Shown piece by piece: positions 44,604 through 52,848 of a stretch of DNA of 64,000 nucleotides. Where the stretch lies: the NCBI RefSeq assembly GCF_000337815.1, contig NZ_AOLN01000006.1, forward strand, positions 124,001 through 188,000, read 5' to 3'. Source of the stretch: Haloferax mucosum ATCC BAA-1512 (GTDB lineage: Archaea; Halobacteriota; Halobacteria; Halobacteriales; Haloferacaceae). The notes under the pieces were generated by a model. It was not told the origin of the DNA and did no database searches. It was given only the letters and a program-made list of their open reading frames with translations. Position 1 is the first letter of the stretch; every line of letters starts with the position of its first letter. The position numbers and the translations under genes are program-made.

Positions 44604-46022
44604 ATGGACGACACTGCAAAATATCTCATTCACGCTTCCATCTCCGCCGACGGAGTTGTCGAACGGAGCGACGTGGTCGGGGCCATCTTCGGCCAGACCG
44701 AGGGTCTCCTCGGCGACGACCTCGACCTCCGTGACCTCCAGCAATCTTCGAAAGTCGGTCGGATAGACGTACAGATAGACTCGGAAAACGGCCATTCGTT
44801 CGGCCAGATGACCATCGCAAGCAGTCTCGACAAGGCCGAGACGGCAGTTCTCGCGGCCTCGCTCGAAACGCTGACTCGCGTCGGACCTTGTCAGGCGGTT
44901 ATCGAAATCACGAACATCGAAGACGTGCGGGAGGCCAAACGCCGCATGGTCGTCGATCGCGCCAAGGAACTCCTCTCGGAGTCGTTCGACGACACCGTGA
45001 TGACCTCGACTGAGATTCTCGAAGAGGTCAAAGAGAGCATCCGCGTCGAAGACATCACGGAGTTCCACGGTCTCCCGGCGGGACCGCGGGTCGCCGACTC
45101 CGACGCCATCATCGTCGTCGAGGGACGCGCCGACGTGCTGACACTACTCCAGTACGGCATCAAAAACGCCGTCGGCGTCGAGGGAACCAACGTTCCCGAA
45201 GACATTGCCGACCTCACCCAAGAGCGGACCGTCACCGCATTCCTCGACGGCGACCGCGGCGGCGAACTCATTCTCCGCGAACTCGCGCAGGTCGGCGACG
45301 TCGATTACGTCGCGTTCGCACCCGACGGGCAGTCCGTCGAGGACCTCGACCGCGGCGCAGTCATCCAGTCGCTTCGGGACAAAGTCGCCTTCGCGTCCCT
45401 GCCGAACGAGGGGAGTTTCCGGGCCGCGGTCGCCGCCGCCAACGGGACACAGGAGGTACCGACGGACCCTCGCACGGAGTCGCCGACGACTGACGACACG
45501 TCGCCGACTCCCCCTGCGGACGACCCGTCCGACGCGGCGACCGAGACGGGCGCAGACACTAGCAACACCGTCACGGTCGAGCCAATCGCGGACGTTGGCG
45601 TCGGCGCCGAGGCGGGAACTGTCGGCGCGGCGGACGAGGGAAGCGACCCTGACGCTCCTGCCGCGGCCGACGTGCTTGCCGCGGCGGAAGTCGAGACCGT
45701 CGCAGAAGCCGACCCCGTCCCCGAAACGCGGTCGCTTTCGGACCACACCCGCGAGATTATCGACGCAGAAAGTGGGCTGGCGCGCCTCCTCGACGCGAAT
45801 CTCGAACCCGTCGATGAAGTCGCCGTCGAGAAGGTCTACGACACCGTCGAGTACGCGGACCCGGCACCGGAGCTCGTCGTCATCGACGGCGAGGCGAGCC
45901 AGAAACTCGTCGATATCGCGGCCCAACGCGGCGTCGGAAACATCGTCGCCCGCTCGGCCGGTGAATACGTCAAAAAGCCGGTGAGCGTCCGCGTCAGAAC
46001 CGCTGAGCAACTGGTAGACTGA
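44604..46022 (+). CDS. dnaG: DnaG-type Toprim protein
   Basis: A 472-residue archaeal DnaG. N-terminal domain: MDDTAKYLIHASISADGVVERSDVVGAIFGQTEGLLGDDLDL. Toprim: SDAIIVVEGRADVLTLLQYGI with the Glu, and ERTVTAFLDGDRGGELILRELAQV with the DxD-type motif. A 95-residue Ala, Pro, Thr, Asp-rich linker (about 290-385) joins it to the C-terminal domain EIIDAESGLARLLDANLEPVDEVAV. In archaea, DnaG binds RNA and the exosome and has primase activity in some assays. Length fits haloarchaea. The start is ATG 44604 (MDDTAKYL). Confidence 0.94.
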   Translation: MDDTAKYLIHASISADGVVERSDVVGAIFGQTEGLLGDDLDLRDLQQSSKVGRIDVQIDSENGHSFGQMTIASSLDKAETAVLAASLETLTRVGPCQAVIEITNIEDVREAKRRMVVDRAKELLSESFDDTVMTSTEILEEVKESIRVEDITEFHGLPAGPRVADSDAIIVVEGRADVLTLLQYGIKNAVGVEGTNVPEDIADLTQERTVTAFLDGDRGGELILRELAQVGDVDYVAFAPDGQSVEDLDRGAVIQSLRDKVAFASLPNEGSFRAAVAAANGTQEVPTDPRTESPTTDDTSPTPPADDPSDAATETGADTSNTVTVEPIADVGVGAEAGTVGAADEGSDPDAPAAADVLAAAEVETVAEADPVPETRSLSDHTREIIDAESGLARLLDANLEPVDEVAVEKVYDTVEYADPAPELVVIDGEASQKLVDIAAQRGVGNIVARSAGEYVKKPVSVRVRTAEQLVD

Positions 46023-46053
46023 CTCTCGAAGTCGCGCGGGACAGTCCGCAGTT

Positions 46054-46141
46054 GAACGGGTGAATTTCTGCGGTCGGAAAGGCAACTCTGCGCAGTTGGA
46101 AAGGCGAGCCTCAGCCATCGGAAAGACGGGCCACTACAATC
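46054..46141. repeat. 22-bp tandem array downstream of dnaG
   Basis: GGAAAG occurs at 46076, 46098 and 46120, exactly 22 bases apart, and a weaker GAACGG is at 46054. Around each, unit content is also similar (for example CAGTTGAACGG and CAGTTGGAAAGG). The array starts about 30 bases past the dnaG stop in a 253-base spacer to the convergent GNAT gene. No further gene is seen in 46023-46275. Confidence 0.72.
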
Positions 46142-46275
46142 GGGAGAGCAGACGATAGCAATCGCATCGTCGCCGGAGCGTATTTTGGACCTTCGATTCG
46201 GACCGACCGGACAGTGCCGAGCAGATGGATACCAGCCACCTGACGCCGAACCGACACCACACTGCGCCCGCGATA

Positions 46276-46677
46276 TCACGCCGAGTCGAGAACGAGTCGG
46301 ATTCCGTCGTCGTCATCGAAGGCACCCGCAACCCGCGTCTCGCGTCGGAAGCCGAGTGCTTCGTAACACGCCCGAGCACCGTCGTTGTCGGGATGGACCA
46401 ACAACGTGAGTGGTGCGTCGTCGCTCGCCGCGCGGTACGCTTCGAGAAGCGCGGTCGCGCGTCCCTCGCGTCGGGCGTCGGGTGCGACCGCGAGTTCGGT
46501 CACGTGCGTGCCGACGCCGAGCAGATAGCCGACTGGTCGGTCGCGGTCATCGACCGAGACGAAGAGCGTGCCGACCGCCGGCCACGCGTCGAGAAGGGCC
46601 GGCGACGGGTGTGAGACGAGACGCTGGAGCGATTCGACAGCGTGTCTGTCACCGGGGCGGCCACGCCTGACGGTCAC
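46276..46677 (-). CDS. GNAT family N-acetyltransferase
   Basis: A 133-residue acetyltransferase beginning MTVRRGRPGDRHAVESLQRLVSH. Acetyl-CoA region: THVTELAVAPDARREGRATALLEAYRAAS, then LLVHPDNDGARACYEALGFRRETRV. The conserved Q/RxxGxG/A is RREGRA and the C-terminal Tyr is in CYEALGF. RimI-like, but a ribosomal substrate is not shown. The GTG at 46677 overlaps the DUF92 TGA as GTGA, the arrangement that decides the start over an upstream GTG at 46689. The pair is co-transcribed with the DUF92 gene. Confidence 0.85.
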   Translation of the reverse strand: MTVRRGRPGDRHAVESLQRLVSHPSPALLDAWPAVGTLFVSVDDRDRPVGYLLGVGTHVTELAVAPDARREGRATALLEAYRAASDDAPLTLLVHPDNDGARACYEALGFRRETRVAGAFDDDDGIRLVLDSA

Positions 46678-47990
46678 AGCGGAATCCACACCGCCATCGC
46701 ACCGAGTGCGCCCGCGAGTGTGGCGAGGAAGTTGACCGCCTGATTACCGAGTCCCGCGCCCTCGACGGTCGCGCCGAGGAGGCTATCGACCGTCATGCCG
46801 ATGACGCCGCCGGCGAGAACTGCGATTGCACCCGCCGTCGGGAACGGCAGGAAGAACGCGGCGACGGCCGCGATGAGCGCCGCCCCGCCCACGCCGGCGA
46901 CCTCACCTTGCCACGTGACCGCGCCGTCGGTCCCCGGCGGCACCGTCTTGAACGACGTGATGAGCCGCGGGTTGTCGAACAGCCCGCCGATTTCGCTGGA
47001 GAGCGTGTCGCTCATCGCGGCGGCGACAGAGCCGGCAAAGGCGAGCATAAAGAGGTCGGTCCCGAACGCGTGGCCGACCGTCTGCGTCGCGGCGTATCCG
47101 ACGACCGCGACGAGTGCGACCGCCGCGTTGCCGAGAACGTTCCCCGTGCCACGCGCGCCGTCGTTCCCCTCGGCGACGCCGCGTTCTGCCTTGCTGTCGT
47201 ATTTGAACTTCGTTGCGAGCGCGCCGACGCCGAAAAACGAGACGAGAACGACGGCCCAACCGAAGCCGCCGAACACGATGGTCAAAAGAAGCAGTAAGAC
47301 GCCGGTAATCACACCGGCGACCGACGCCGTCCCGAGCGCGTACGCCGCGTACCCGATTGCGACCGTGAAGGCGAACGAGATGACTGTCTGCGTGGGCGAA
47401 ACTGAGCCTGCAAGCGTATCAACGCCCCACAACGAAAGCCCGACGGAGAGCATGACGAGCGGGTCGTCACGCTCGTAGAGGGCGGTTCGAAGCAGTGCGG
47501 CGACGAGACCACCCAGCGCGGCGAGAAGCGTAAACTGGGCGAACGGCAGTTGACGCAGTGGTCCCGTCAGCGAGACGATGGCAATCTGTCCGACCGTCCC
47601 GGCCAGTATCGCGGCGACGACGAACCCCGCCGAGCGAAGGAACTCCTCGTCTGTCGTCGAATCCACCAGTCGCGCGCCGAGGTTGCCGTACGCGAGTATC
47701 AACACTGCCGCGGCGAATATCGGAAGGGGCATCCTGACCCGTGGAACCGTCGCCAGCAGTGCCAGCACGGTGGCGGCGAGGGCGAAGCCGGCCAGCCCGT
47801 TGAGGCGACCGTCTTCCCTGTCACCGGGCCGCGCGAACAGCTCGAAGAGGGGGCCATCGTCGATGACGAAAGCCGCCAAGAGCGCGACTGCGGCGAAGGG
47901 CGCGAACGCGGCCATGCCGAGACTGGGGGCCGCGAGGGCCAACGTCCCGACGACCGCGAACCCGCCCGCTCGCCGTAGTGTGGATGTCAC
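46674..47990 (-). CDS. DUF92/TMEM19-type membrane protein
   Basis: A 438-residue integral membrane protein with about 11-12 segments. The C-terminal half holds the DUF92 hallmark: VSFFGVGALATKFKYDSKAERGVAEGNDGARGTGNVLGNAAVALVAV, ASVAAAMSDTLSSEIGGLF, PRLITSFKTVPPGTDGAVTWQGEVAGVGGA and LGATVEGAG. Related plant protein VTE6 is a phytyl-phosphate kinase, so an isoprenoid-phosphate kinase role is plausible here. The GTG at 47990 (VTSTLRRAGGF) begins the first membrane segment; longer frames add soluble sequence. The genes after it, a GNAT and two prenyltransferase homologues nearby, do not prove a pathway. Confidence 0.86.
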   Translation of the reverse strand: MTSTLRRAGGFAVVGTLALAAPSLGMAAFAPFAAVALLAAFVIDDGPLFELFARPGDREDGRLNGLAGFALAATVLALLATVPRVRMPLPIFAAAVLILAYGNLGARLVDSTTDEEFLRSAGFVVAAILAGTVGQIAIVSLTGPLRQLPFAQFTLLAALGGLVAALLRTALYERDDPLVMLSVGLSLWGVDTLAGSVSPTQTVISFAFTVAIGYAAYALGTASVAGVITGVLLLLLTIVFGGFGWAVVLVSFFGVGALATKFKYDSKAERGVAEGNDGARGTGNVLGNAAVALVAVVGYAATQTVGHAFGTDLFMLAFAGSVAAAMSDTLSSEIGGLFDNPRLITSFKTVPPGTDGAVTWQGEVAGVGGAALIAAVAAFFLPFPTAGAIAVLAGGVIGMTVDSLLGATVEGAGLGNQAVNFLATLAGALGAMAVWIPL

Positions 47991-48109
47991 ACCGTTCGGT
48001 ATCCCCGACTCGCACTTAACCCTCCCGACATCAGAGACGACCGACAGTCGCGCCCACACCCGCACGCCGAACCCGAAGGGTTAGGGGACCCGGCGAACGA
48101 CGGCACGGC

Positions 48110-48718
48110 GTGGGACTGTACGACTACTATCTCGCCCTCCGATTCCGCCTCGACGACGCCGAGGCACCCGAGCACGTCGCGCTCGTCATCACCGAGCGCG
48201 ACCTGCTAGAACAGGGGTCTTACGACACCCTCGAATCGTTCGTCCGCTGGGCGTTCGAGTTCGGAAGCGAACGCGTCACCATCTCCGTGAGCGTCCTCGA
48301 CGAAGCGGTCGTTCCGACACTCGCCCGCGAACTCCGCGACATCGACGTCCACGCCGAAATCGAAGTCCGCGAACCCGGTGACACCGAACGGGCCGACGCA
48401 CCCGTACAGGTCAACATCGGTCTCGGCGGGAAACGCGAGTTCGCCGCCGTCGTCCGGTCGCTCGCCGAGGAAGTCGATGCCGACGAGGTCGACCCCGACG
48501 ACATCGACGCGGAAGATATCGAAGACCGCCTCGTCTTTCCCGACGAACCGGATTTCGTCGTCAAAACCGGCGCGGAGCGCCTGTCGGATTTCATGATTTG
48601 GCAGTCCGTCTACGCCGAACTCTACTTCACCGACGTGAACTGGCGCGACTTCCGGAAACGAGACTACCTGCGGGCGTTGCGGGACTACCAAGACAGACAG
48701 CGACGGTTTGGGCGGTAG
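48110..48718 (+). CDS. Divergent cis-prenyltransferase homologue lacking N-terminal catalytic motif
   Basis: A 202-residue UppS-family protein. Its C-terminal half is well conserved: FVVKTGAERLSDFMIWQSVYAELYFTDVNWRDFRKRDYLRALRDYQDRQRRFG, matching the IRTGGExRLSNF...YxELYFxxxxWPxF...YQxRxRRFG of the family. The N-terminal segment HVALVITERDLLEQGSYDTLESF takes the place of HVAIIxDGNRRWA, so the catalytic Asp and the NRRWA motif are gone. This recalls the NgBR/Nus1 non-catalytic partners of two-subunit enzymes. An intact synthase is 600 bases away on the other strand. Start GTG 48110. Confidence 0.8.
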   Translation: MGLYDYYLALRFRLDDAEAPEHVALVITERDLLEQGSYDTLESFVRWAFEFGSERVTISVSVLDEAVVPTLARELRDIDVHAEIEVREPGDTERADAPVQVNIGLGGKREFAAVVRSLAEEVDADEVDPDDIDAEDIEDRLVFPDEPDFVVKTGAERLSDFMIWQSVYAELYFTDVNWRDFRKRDYLRALRDYQDRQRRFGR

Positions 48719-48915
48719 ACCGAATCACGTGGCGACACTGCCGACACGGTGGGTTGAACGGTGAGCGCCAGCGAACCGTCCAAACGCTGTCGTGCTCGAA
48801 GAGTGCAACAGAAGTCGGCCGAGAGATCGACTTACGCGGCACGCAAGCACCTCGTTGACGCTCTCTCGTCGTCCGCACAGATATATGACCAAGTAATAAC
48901 AATAATACGGGACCC

Positions 48916-49272
48916 ATGCTCTCCACTTCAGCCGACCGGACCGACCTTCTTCCTCCGCCACCGCCGCCCAGCGAGTGGCTCGAAGACGGTCACATCTTCT
49001 TCGCGCTCACGATGCTGGTCATTCTTTGGCTCAACCGACCTGTCTCACCAGACTGGCCGTGGGCGCTCATCGGTGTCGCGGTCGTCCCGGCGTGGTTGTT
49101 CCTCGAATCGCGGTCCGACGGCTGGCGCTCGTTGGTCCCGACTGTCGTCTACAGCGGGGCGGTGTTACTGTTGGGACCGCGGTACGAAGCCGAGTTTATT
49201 GCCGCCGTTCTCGGGCAGAGTACAGCGTTGCTGGGATGGTTCTGCTGGCGGACGTACAGGCGGTGGACTTGA
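48916..49272 (+). CDS. Small membrane protein (118 aa)
   Basis: A 118-residue protein: a Pro-rich N-terminus (LLPPPPPPSEWLEDG), then IFFALTMLVILWLN, WPWALIGVAVVPAWLFLESR, VPTVVYSGAVLLLGPRY and FIAAVLGQSTALLGWFCWRTYRRWT, four membrane segments. Function unknown. AGTAATAACAATAAT near 48892-48906 gives an AT-rich promoter region just before the ATG. It is convergent with the uppS gene, 43 bases between stops. Confidence 0.7.
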   Translation: MLSTSADRTDLLPPPPPPSEWLEDGHIFFALTMLVILWLNRPVSPDWPWALIGVAVVPAWLFLESRSDGWRSLVPTVVYSGAVLLLGPRYEAEFIAAVLGQSTALLGWFCWRTYRRWT

Positions 49273-49315
49273 GAGTCGTCGTAACCAACGGACTCGAACA
49301 CGGCCGCAGACCGAA

Positions 49316-50245
49316 TCAGTCCGCCATCTCGTCGCTTCGCTTCGCCAACTCGGCGGACACCTCGTCGGCCCCCGAAGACGGGAGTTGTTCCCGGAGGCGA
49401 CCTGCCACGGCCCGCGCGTCGGCCAGTTCGACTTCGGCGACGGCCCGGACGAGCGTGACGGCGCGTTCGGTCCGCGTCCGTTGCCACGACCGCTCGCGCG
49501 ACTCGTACGTCCGAATGCCACGGAGGAGGTCAACCCGCGAAAACTCCGGCCAGTAGGGCGCACAGAAGTAGACGGCGGCTTCGTTGCCGTTCGCGTGCCA
49601 CGGGAGGAAGTTCGAGGTTCGCTCGTCGCCACCGGGACGGATGATGAGGTCCACGTCGCGGACGGGCTTCCGAGAGAGGCGGCGGTCAACCGCCGACACG
49701 TCCACGTCGTCCACCGAGAGGTCGCCGGATTCGACGGCGCGACAGACGTCGCGGGCGGCCCCGAGCAGTTCGGCCCGACCGCCGTACGCGAGTGCGACGT
49801 TGAGCGTGAAGCCGTCGTAGTCGGCAGTTCTGGATTCCGCGTAGTCGATAGCCTCACGGACTCTGTCGGGAAGCATGTGTACCTCGCCGATAGCCCGCAC
49901 GGCGACCTCGCGGTCGTGAACGCGGTCGGAGTCGGCGAACTCGTACAGTTTGTTCTCGACGAGGTCGAAAAGCGGTTCGCGCTCGTGGGGCGGGCGGTCG
50001 AAGTTCTCCGTCGAGAACGTATAGAGCGTCAGTTCTTCGATACCGATTTCTTCGCACCACGTCAGCACGTTTTCGGTCGTCTGCGCTCCGGCGCGGTGGC
50101 CGTCTGGCGCGTCGTCGCCGTGTTTTCTGGCGTAGCGGCGGTTGCCGTCCTGAATGATGGCGACGTGGGTGGGAGCACCGCTGATTTCACGAGAGAGCAC
50201 CCGCTCGTACGCACGCCGAAAGCCCTGTCGGACCCACCCGAACAT
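49316..50245 (-). CDS. uppS: (cis)-Polyprenyl/undecaprenyl diphosphate synthase
   Basis: A 309-residue cis-prenyltransferase that extends a prenyl diphosphate with isopentenyl diphosphate to make lipid carriers (dolichol-type in archaea) for glycosylation. The catalytic region THVAIIQDGNRRYARKHGDDAPDGHRAG is complete: Asp in QDGNRRY near residue 33. Later motifs are ELTLYTFSTENFDRP, LNVALAYGGRAELLGA, and DVDLIIRPGGDERTSNFLPWHANGNEAAVYFCAPYWPEFSRVDLLRGIRTYESRERSW. A 55-residue helical C-terminal extension is present. It is probably the catalytic subunit of a pair with the degenerate protein at 48110, which is inferred. Confidence 0.93.
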   Translation of the reverse strand: MFGWVRQGFRRAYERVLSREISGAPTHVAIIQDGNRRYARKHGDDAPDGHRAGAQTTENVLTWCEEIGIEELTLYTFSTENFDRPPHEREPLFDLVENKLYEFADSDRVHDREVAVRAIGEVHMLPDRVREAIDYAESRTADYDGFTLNVALAYGGRAELLGAARDVCRAVESGDLSVDDVDVSAVDRRLSRKPVRDVDLIIRPGGDERTSNFLPWHANGNEAAVYFCAPYWPEFSRVDLLRGIRTYESRERSWQRTRTERAVTLVRAVAEVELADARAVAGRLREQLPSSGADEVSAELAKRSDEMAD

Positions 50246-50330
50246 GTACCGTGAGTTGCATTCCGGGGCTATGTGTCTTGTGGGTTGTGGGACGCCATAG
50301 ACGAGTCAACGAGTGCCACAGTCCGCAGTA

Positions 50331-50475
50331 CCGAGAGAGATAGACGAGAAGAGAGGGCGGGAAAGAAGGTGAGAGTGCGGGAAAGAAGGTGAGGCAATGG
50401 GAGATAGAGAGAAGACGAGGGACCGCGAGCGGAAGTGAGAGGAGAAGAACGTGAGAAAGTCGAGAACAGGAAGGG
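50331..50475. repeat. Polypurine tract with 17-bp direct repeat
   Basis: In the divergent spacer between uppS and the 50532 gene, the plus strand is strongly purine-biased for about 145 bases. It contains GCGGGAAAGAAGGTGAG twice, at 50357-50373 and 50377-50393, 20 bases apart, with several more AGAGAG and GGGA runs. There is no ORF. Such tracts can form unusual DNA structures or affect divergent promoters. Confidence 0.65.
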
Positions 50476-50531
50476 GGTCGCGGCTACCGACGAATCGCCA
50501 CCCGTTTGTATCCCCCCGAGAAGACTCGGAC

Positions 50532-50930
50532 ATGAGCGACACCATCGACGAGGACCTCTACCAGCGAACGCTCGCCCTGCTCGAACCCGGCGAAATCGAG
50601 CTTGTGGGCGCTGTCGTCCACACCGACCTCGAAAGCCAAGAGGACTTGGAGATGCAGGAACTCACCGTCGGTATCAACGAGGTCATCGCCGAACACGCGG
50701 GGAAAGGCGACTCGTGGATTTACGCCGGGAACGACGATACGGCTTTCTCGTCGAACCAGTTCCAAGGGCTTTCGGTCGAAGGTGACGAGTTCGTCTGGGA
50801 GTGCCAACAACTCCTCCGACAGGGAACGTTCGACCTCGTGTTCTACTACGAAGCCACCGCGGACCACGACGCAATCATCGACGGACTGGAATCGCTCGAC
50901 CGCGTCGAGCGCGTCACGCCGGTTCCGTAA
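50532..50930 (+). CDS. Uncharacterised haloarchaeal protein (DUF5778-like)
   Basis: A 132-residue acidic protein: MSDTIDEDLYQRTLALLEPGEIELVGAVVHTDLESQEDLEMQELTVGINEVIAEHAGKGDSWIYAGNDDTAFSSNQFQGLSVEGDEFVWECQQLLRQGTFDLVFYYEATADHDAIIDGLESLDRVERV. It looks like a conserved haloarchaeal domain family of unknown function (I believe DUF5778). It is one mixed alpha/beta domain. The start at 50532 follows a purine-rich upstream region. Confidence 0.78.
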   Translation: MSDTIDEDLYQRTLALLEPGEIELVGAVVHTDLESQEDLEMQELTVGINEVIAEHAGKGDSWIYAGNDDTAFSSNQFQGLSVEGDEFVWECQQLLRQGTFDLVFYYEATADHDAIIDGLESLDRVERVTPVP

Positions 50931-51106
50931 CGCTCGATCTCCGCGGGTTCCAAAATCACGAGGCTTTTGGACTCCGAACTGGGCCGTCTCGAACGCGAAC
51001 ACCCTTTTTGTGCGCCCTCTCGCAGGTCAAACGCAGTCGAATCGAGAGCGTTCGCGGGACTCGGGGACTGTCTCGTCCGTTTCGCCGAAATGAGAACAAG
51101 CGAGGC

Positions 51107-51114
51107 GTTTATTC
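51107..51114 (+). promoter_or_regulatory. TATA box of the siroheme/heme operon
   Basis: GTTTATTC is 24-31 bases before the ATG of the fused ahbA-ahbB gene, fitting a leaderless operon transcript. Confidence 0.55.
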
Positions 51115-51137
51115 CTCTCGCATCCTGACTCACGCAC

Positions 51138-52199
51138 ATGATACAGGCGGACGCGGACCTTTCTCGTCTCGACCGCGCCATCGTCAACGCCTTCCAAGGT
51201 GGCTTCCCCGTCGTCGAACGCCCCTTCGAACCCGCCGCGGCCGCGCTCCGGGAGCGCGGGGTTGACGTGACCGCGACGCAACTCTGCGAGCGAGTCAAGA
51301 CGCTGGACGAAGACGGTGTCCTCTCACGATTCGGCGCGCTCGTCAATGCCGAAGAAATCGGCGGCACGGCGACGCTCGTCGCCATGCACGCGCCGCCGGA
51401 GCGGTTCGACGAGGTGGCAGAGCAAGTAAACGCCCACAGAGAAGTGGCACACAACTACGAGCGCGAACACCCGCATCTCAACATGTGGTTCGTCGTCTCC
51501 GTCGCCGCGGAGTCGCGGGTCGATGACGTCCTCGGCAACATCGAAGCGGAGACGGGCCAAGAGACGTACAACATGCCCAAGCGCCACGAGTTCCACGTCG
51601 GCGCGAAGTTCCTCCTCGACGGCCCCGTCGCAGACGGCGACCTCGACCTCTCACGGCTCGGTCCCGACGTAGAACCCTCGGGGGCACAGACCCTCACGCC
51701 GGCCGAACGGGACCTCGTACTAGAGATTCAGGGCGGGTTGCCAATCACGGAGACGCCCTACGCGGACATTGCCGACGCGCTCGACCAAGAGACCGCGTGG
51801 GTCGTCGAGACGATAAAACGCTTCAACGAAGAGGGGAAGGTACGCCGCGTCGGCGTTATTCCGAACCACTACGCGCTCGGCTACTCGGAAAACGGCATGA
51901 CCGTCTGGAACGTCCCCGACGACATCGTGATGGAAGTCGGTCCCGAAATCGCGTCACTCGACTTCGTGACTCACTGTTACCGCCGACCGCGACACGAAGG
52001 CGTCTGGCCGTACAACTTCTTTGCGATGACCCACGGCCGCTCCGAAGAAGAAAGCGAGGCCCGCATCGAGCGCGTCCGCGACGTCATGAGCGACTACTGG
52101 ACGGTCGGCGACGACGACTGGGACACTCTGTTTTCGACGCGCATCCTGAAGAAGACGGGTATCAGGCTCGACGAGCGCGCCGACGCCAACACGGAGTGA
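51138..52199 (+). CDS. ahbA-ahbB: Fused siroheme decarboxylase AhbA-AhbB
   Basis: A 353-residue fusion of two Lrp/AsnC-type siroheme decarboxylase subunits, turning siroheme into 12,18-didecarboxysiroheme in the alternative heme pathway. Each half has an HTH-like region and an active region: half 1 has AHREVAHNYEREHPHLNMWFVVSV, half 2 has DFVTHCYRRPRHEGVWPYNFFAMTHG. His and Tyr/Arg residues in these motifs are conserved in the family. GTTTATTC at 51107-51114 is a TATA-like box 24-31 bases before the ATG. It leads an operon with the precorrin-2 dehydrogenase and hemA; ahbC and ahbD are not in the window. Confidence 0.93.
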   Translation: MIQADADLSRLDRAIVNAFQGGFPVVERPFEPAAAALRERGVDVTATQLCERVKTLDEDGVLSRFGALVNAEEIGGTATLVAMHAPPERFDEVAEQVNAHREVAHNYEREHPHLNMWFVVSVAAESRVDDVLGNIEAETGQETYNMPKRHEFHVGAKFLLDGPVADGDLDLSRLGPDVEPSGAQTLTPAERDLVLEIQGGLPITETPYADIADALDQETAWVVETIKRFNEEGKVRRVGVIPNHYALGYSENGMTVWNVPDDIVMEVGPEIASLDFVTHCYRRPRHEGVWPYNFFAMTHGRSEEESEARIERVRDVMSDYWTVGDDDWDTLFSTRILKKTGIRLDERADANTE

Positions 52200-52200
52200 C

Positions 52201-52848
52201 ATGATTCCACTGGTTCACGACCTCGCCGGCGAGACGGTCTTGGTGTTCGGTGGCGGTCCCGTCGGCGCGCGGAAAGCGCGGCGGTTCGCCCGTGAAACCC
52301 GAACCGTCGTCGTCAGCCCGGAGTTCGGCGACCGCGACTTTGGCACCGCCGAGTTGATTCGTGCGGCCCCGACCGCAGACGGTGTCTCCAGTTGGGTCGA
52401 GCGATTCGAACCGGCGCTCGTCGTCGCCGCGACGAACGACTCGGCGGTAAACGACGCCATCGTCGCGGCCGCGAGCGACTGCGACGCGCTCGTCAACCGG
52501 GCCGACCAAAGCGGGAGCCGCGACGTCGGAAGCGTCGTCGTTCCCGCGACGGTCGAAGACGGCGATGTGTCGGTCGCAATCACGACGGGCGGAGGGAGTC
52601 CCGCTCTCTCGAAGTATCTCCGCGAGCGTATCGAAACCGAACTCGATGGAGCGGGCGCGATGGCCGCCCTGACAGCCGACCTCCGCGACGAACTCAAAGA
52701 ATCTGACACGTCTCCGTCCGAGCGCCGTGATGCGATTCGCGCGGTAGTTCGAGACCCGTCTGTTTGGAAGGCTTTACGTACCGGCGATGCAAACCCCCGA
52801 CGAGAGGTAGCGCGCGTGATACGAGACACACAGCGAGGTGATTCATGA
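52201..52848 (+). CDS. Precorrin-2 dehydrogenase / sirohydrochlorin ferrochelatase
   Basis: A 215-residue SirC/Met8-type enzyme converting precorrin-2 to sirohydrochlorin with NAD+, possibly also inserting Fe to make siroheme. The Rossmann motif is LVFGGGPVGARKARRFARE, followed by VVSPEFGDR, LVVAATNDSAVNDAIVAAASDCDALVNRAD and VGSVVVPATVEDGDVSVAITTGGGSPALSKYLRERIE, the usual family set. It starts two bases after the ahbA-ahbB stop and ends with an ATGA overlap with hemA, so translation is coupled through the operon. It supplies the substrate for the preceding decarboxylase. Confidence 0.94.
   Translation: MIPLVHDLAGETVLVFGGGPVGARKARRFARETRTVVVSPEFGDRDFGTAELIRAAPTADGVSSWVERFEPALVVAATNDSAVNDAIVAAASDCDALVNRADQSGSRDVGSVVVPATVEDGDVSVAITTGGGSPALSKYLRERIETELDGAGAMAALTADLRDELKESDTSPSERRDAIRAVVRDPSVWKALRTGDANPRREVARVIRDTQRGDS

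Noticed and set aside
48110-48718. Active undecaprenyl diphosphate synthase
   Set aside because: The catalytic DGNRRWA-type motif is absent; kept as a divergent homologue.
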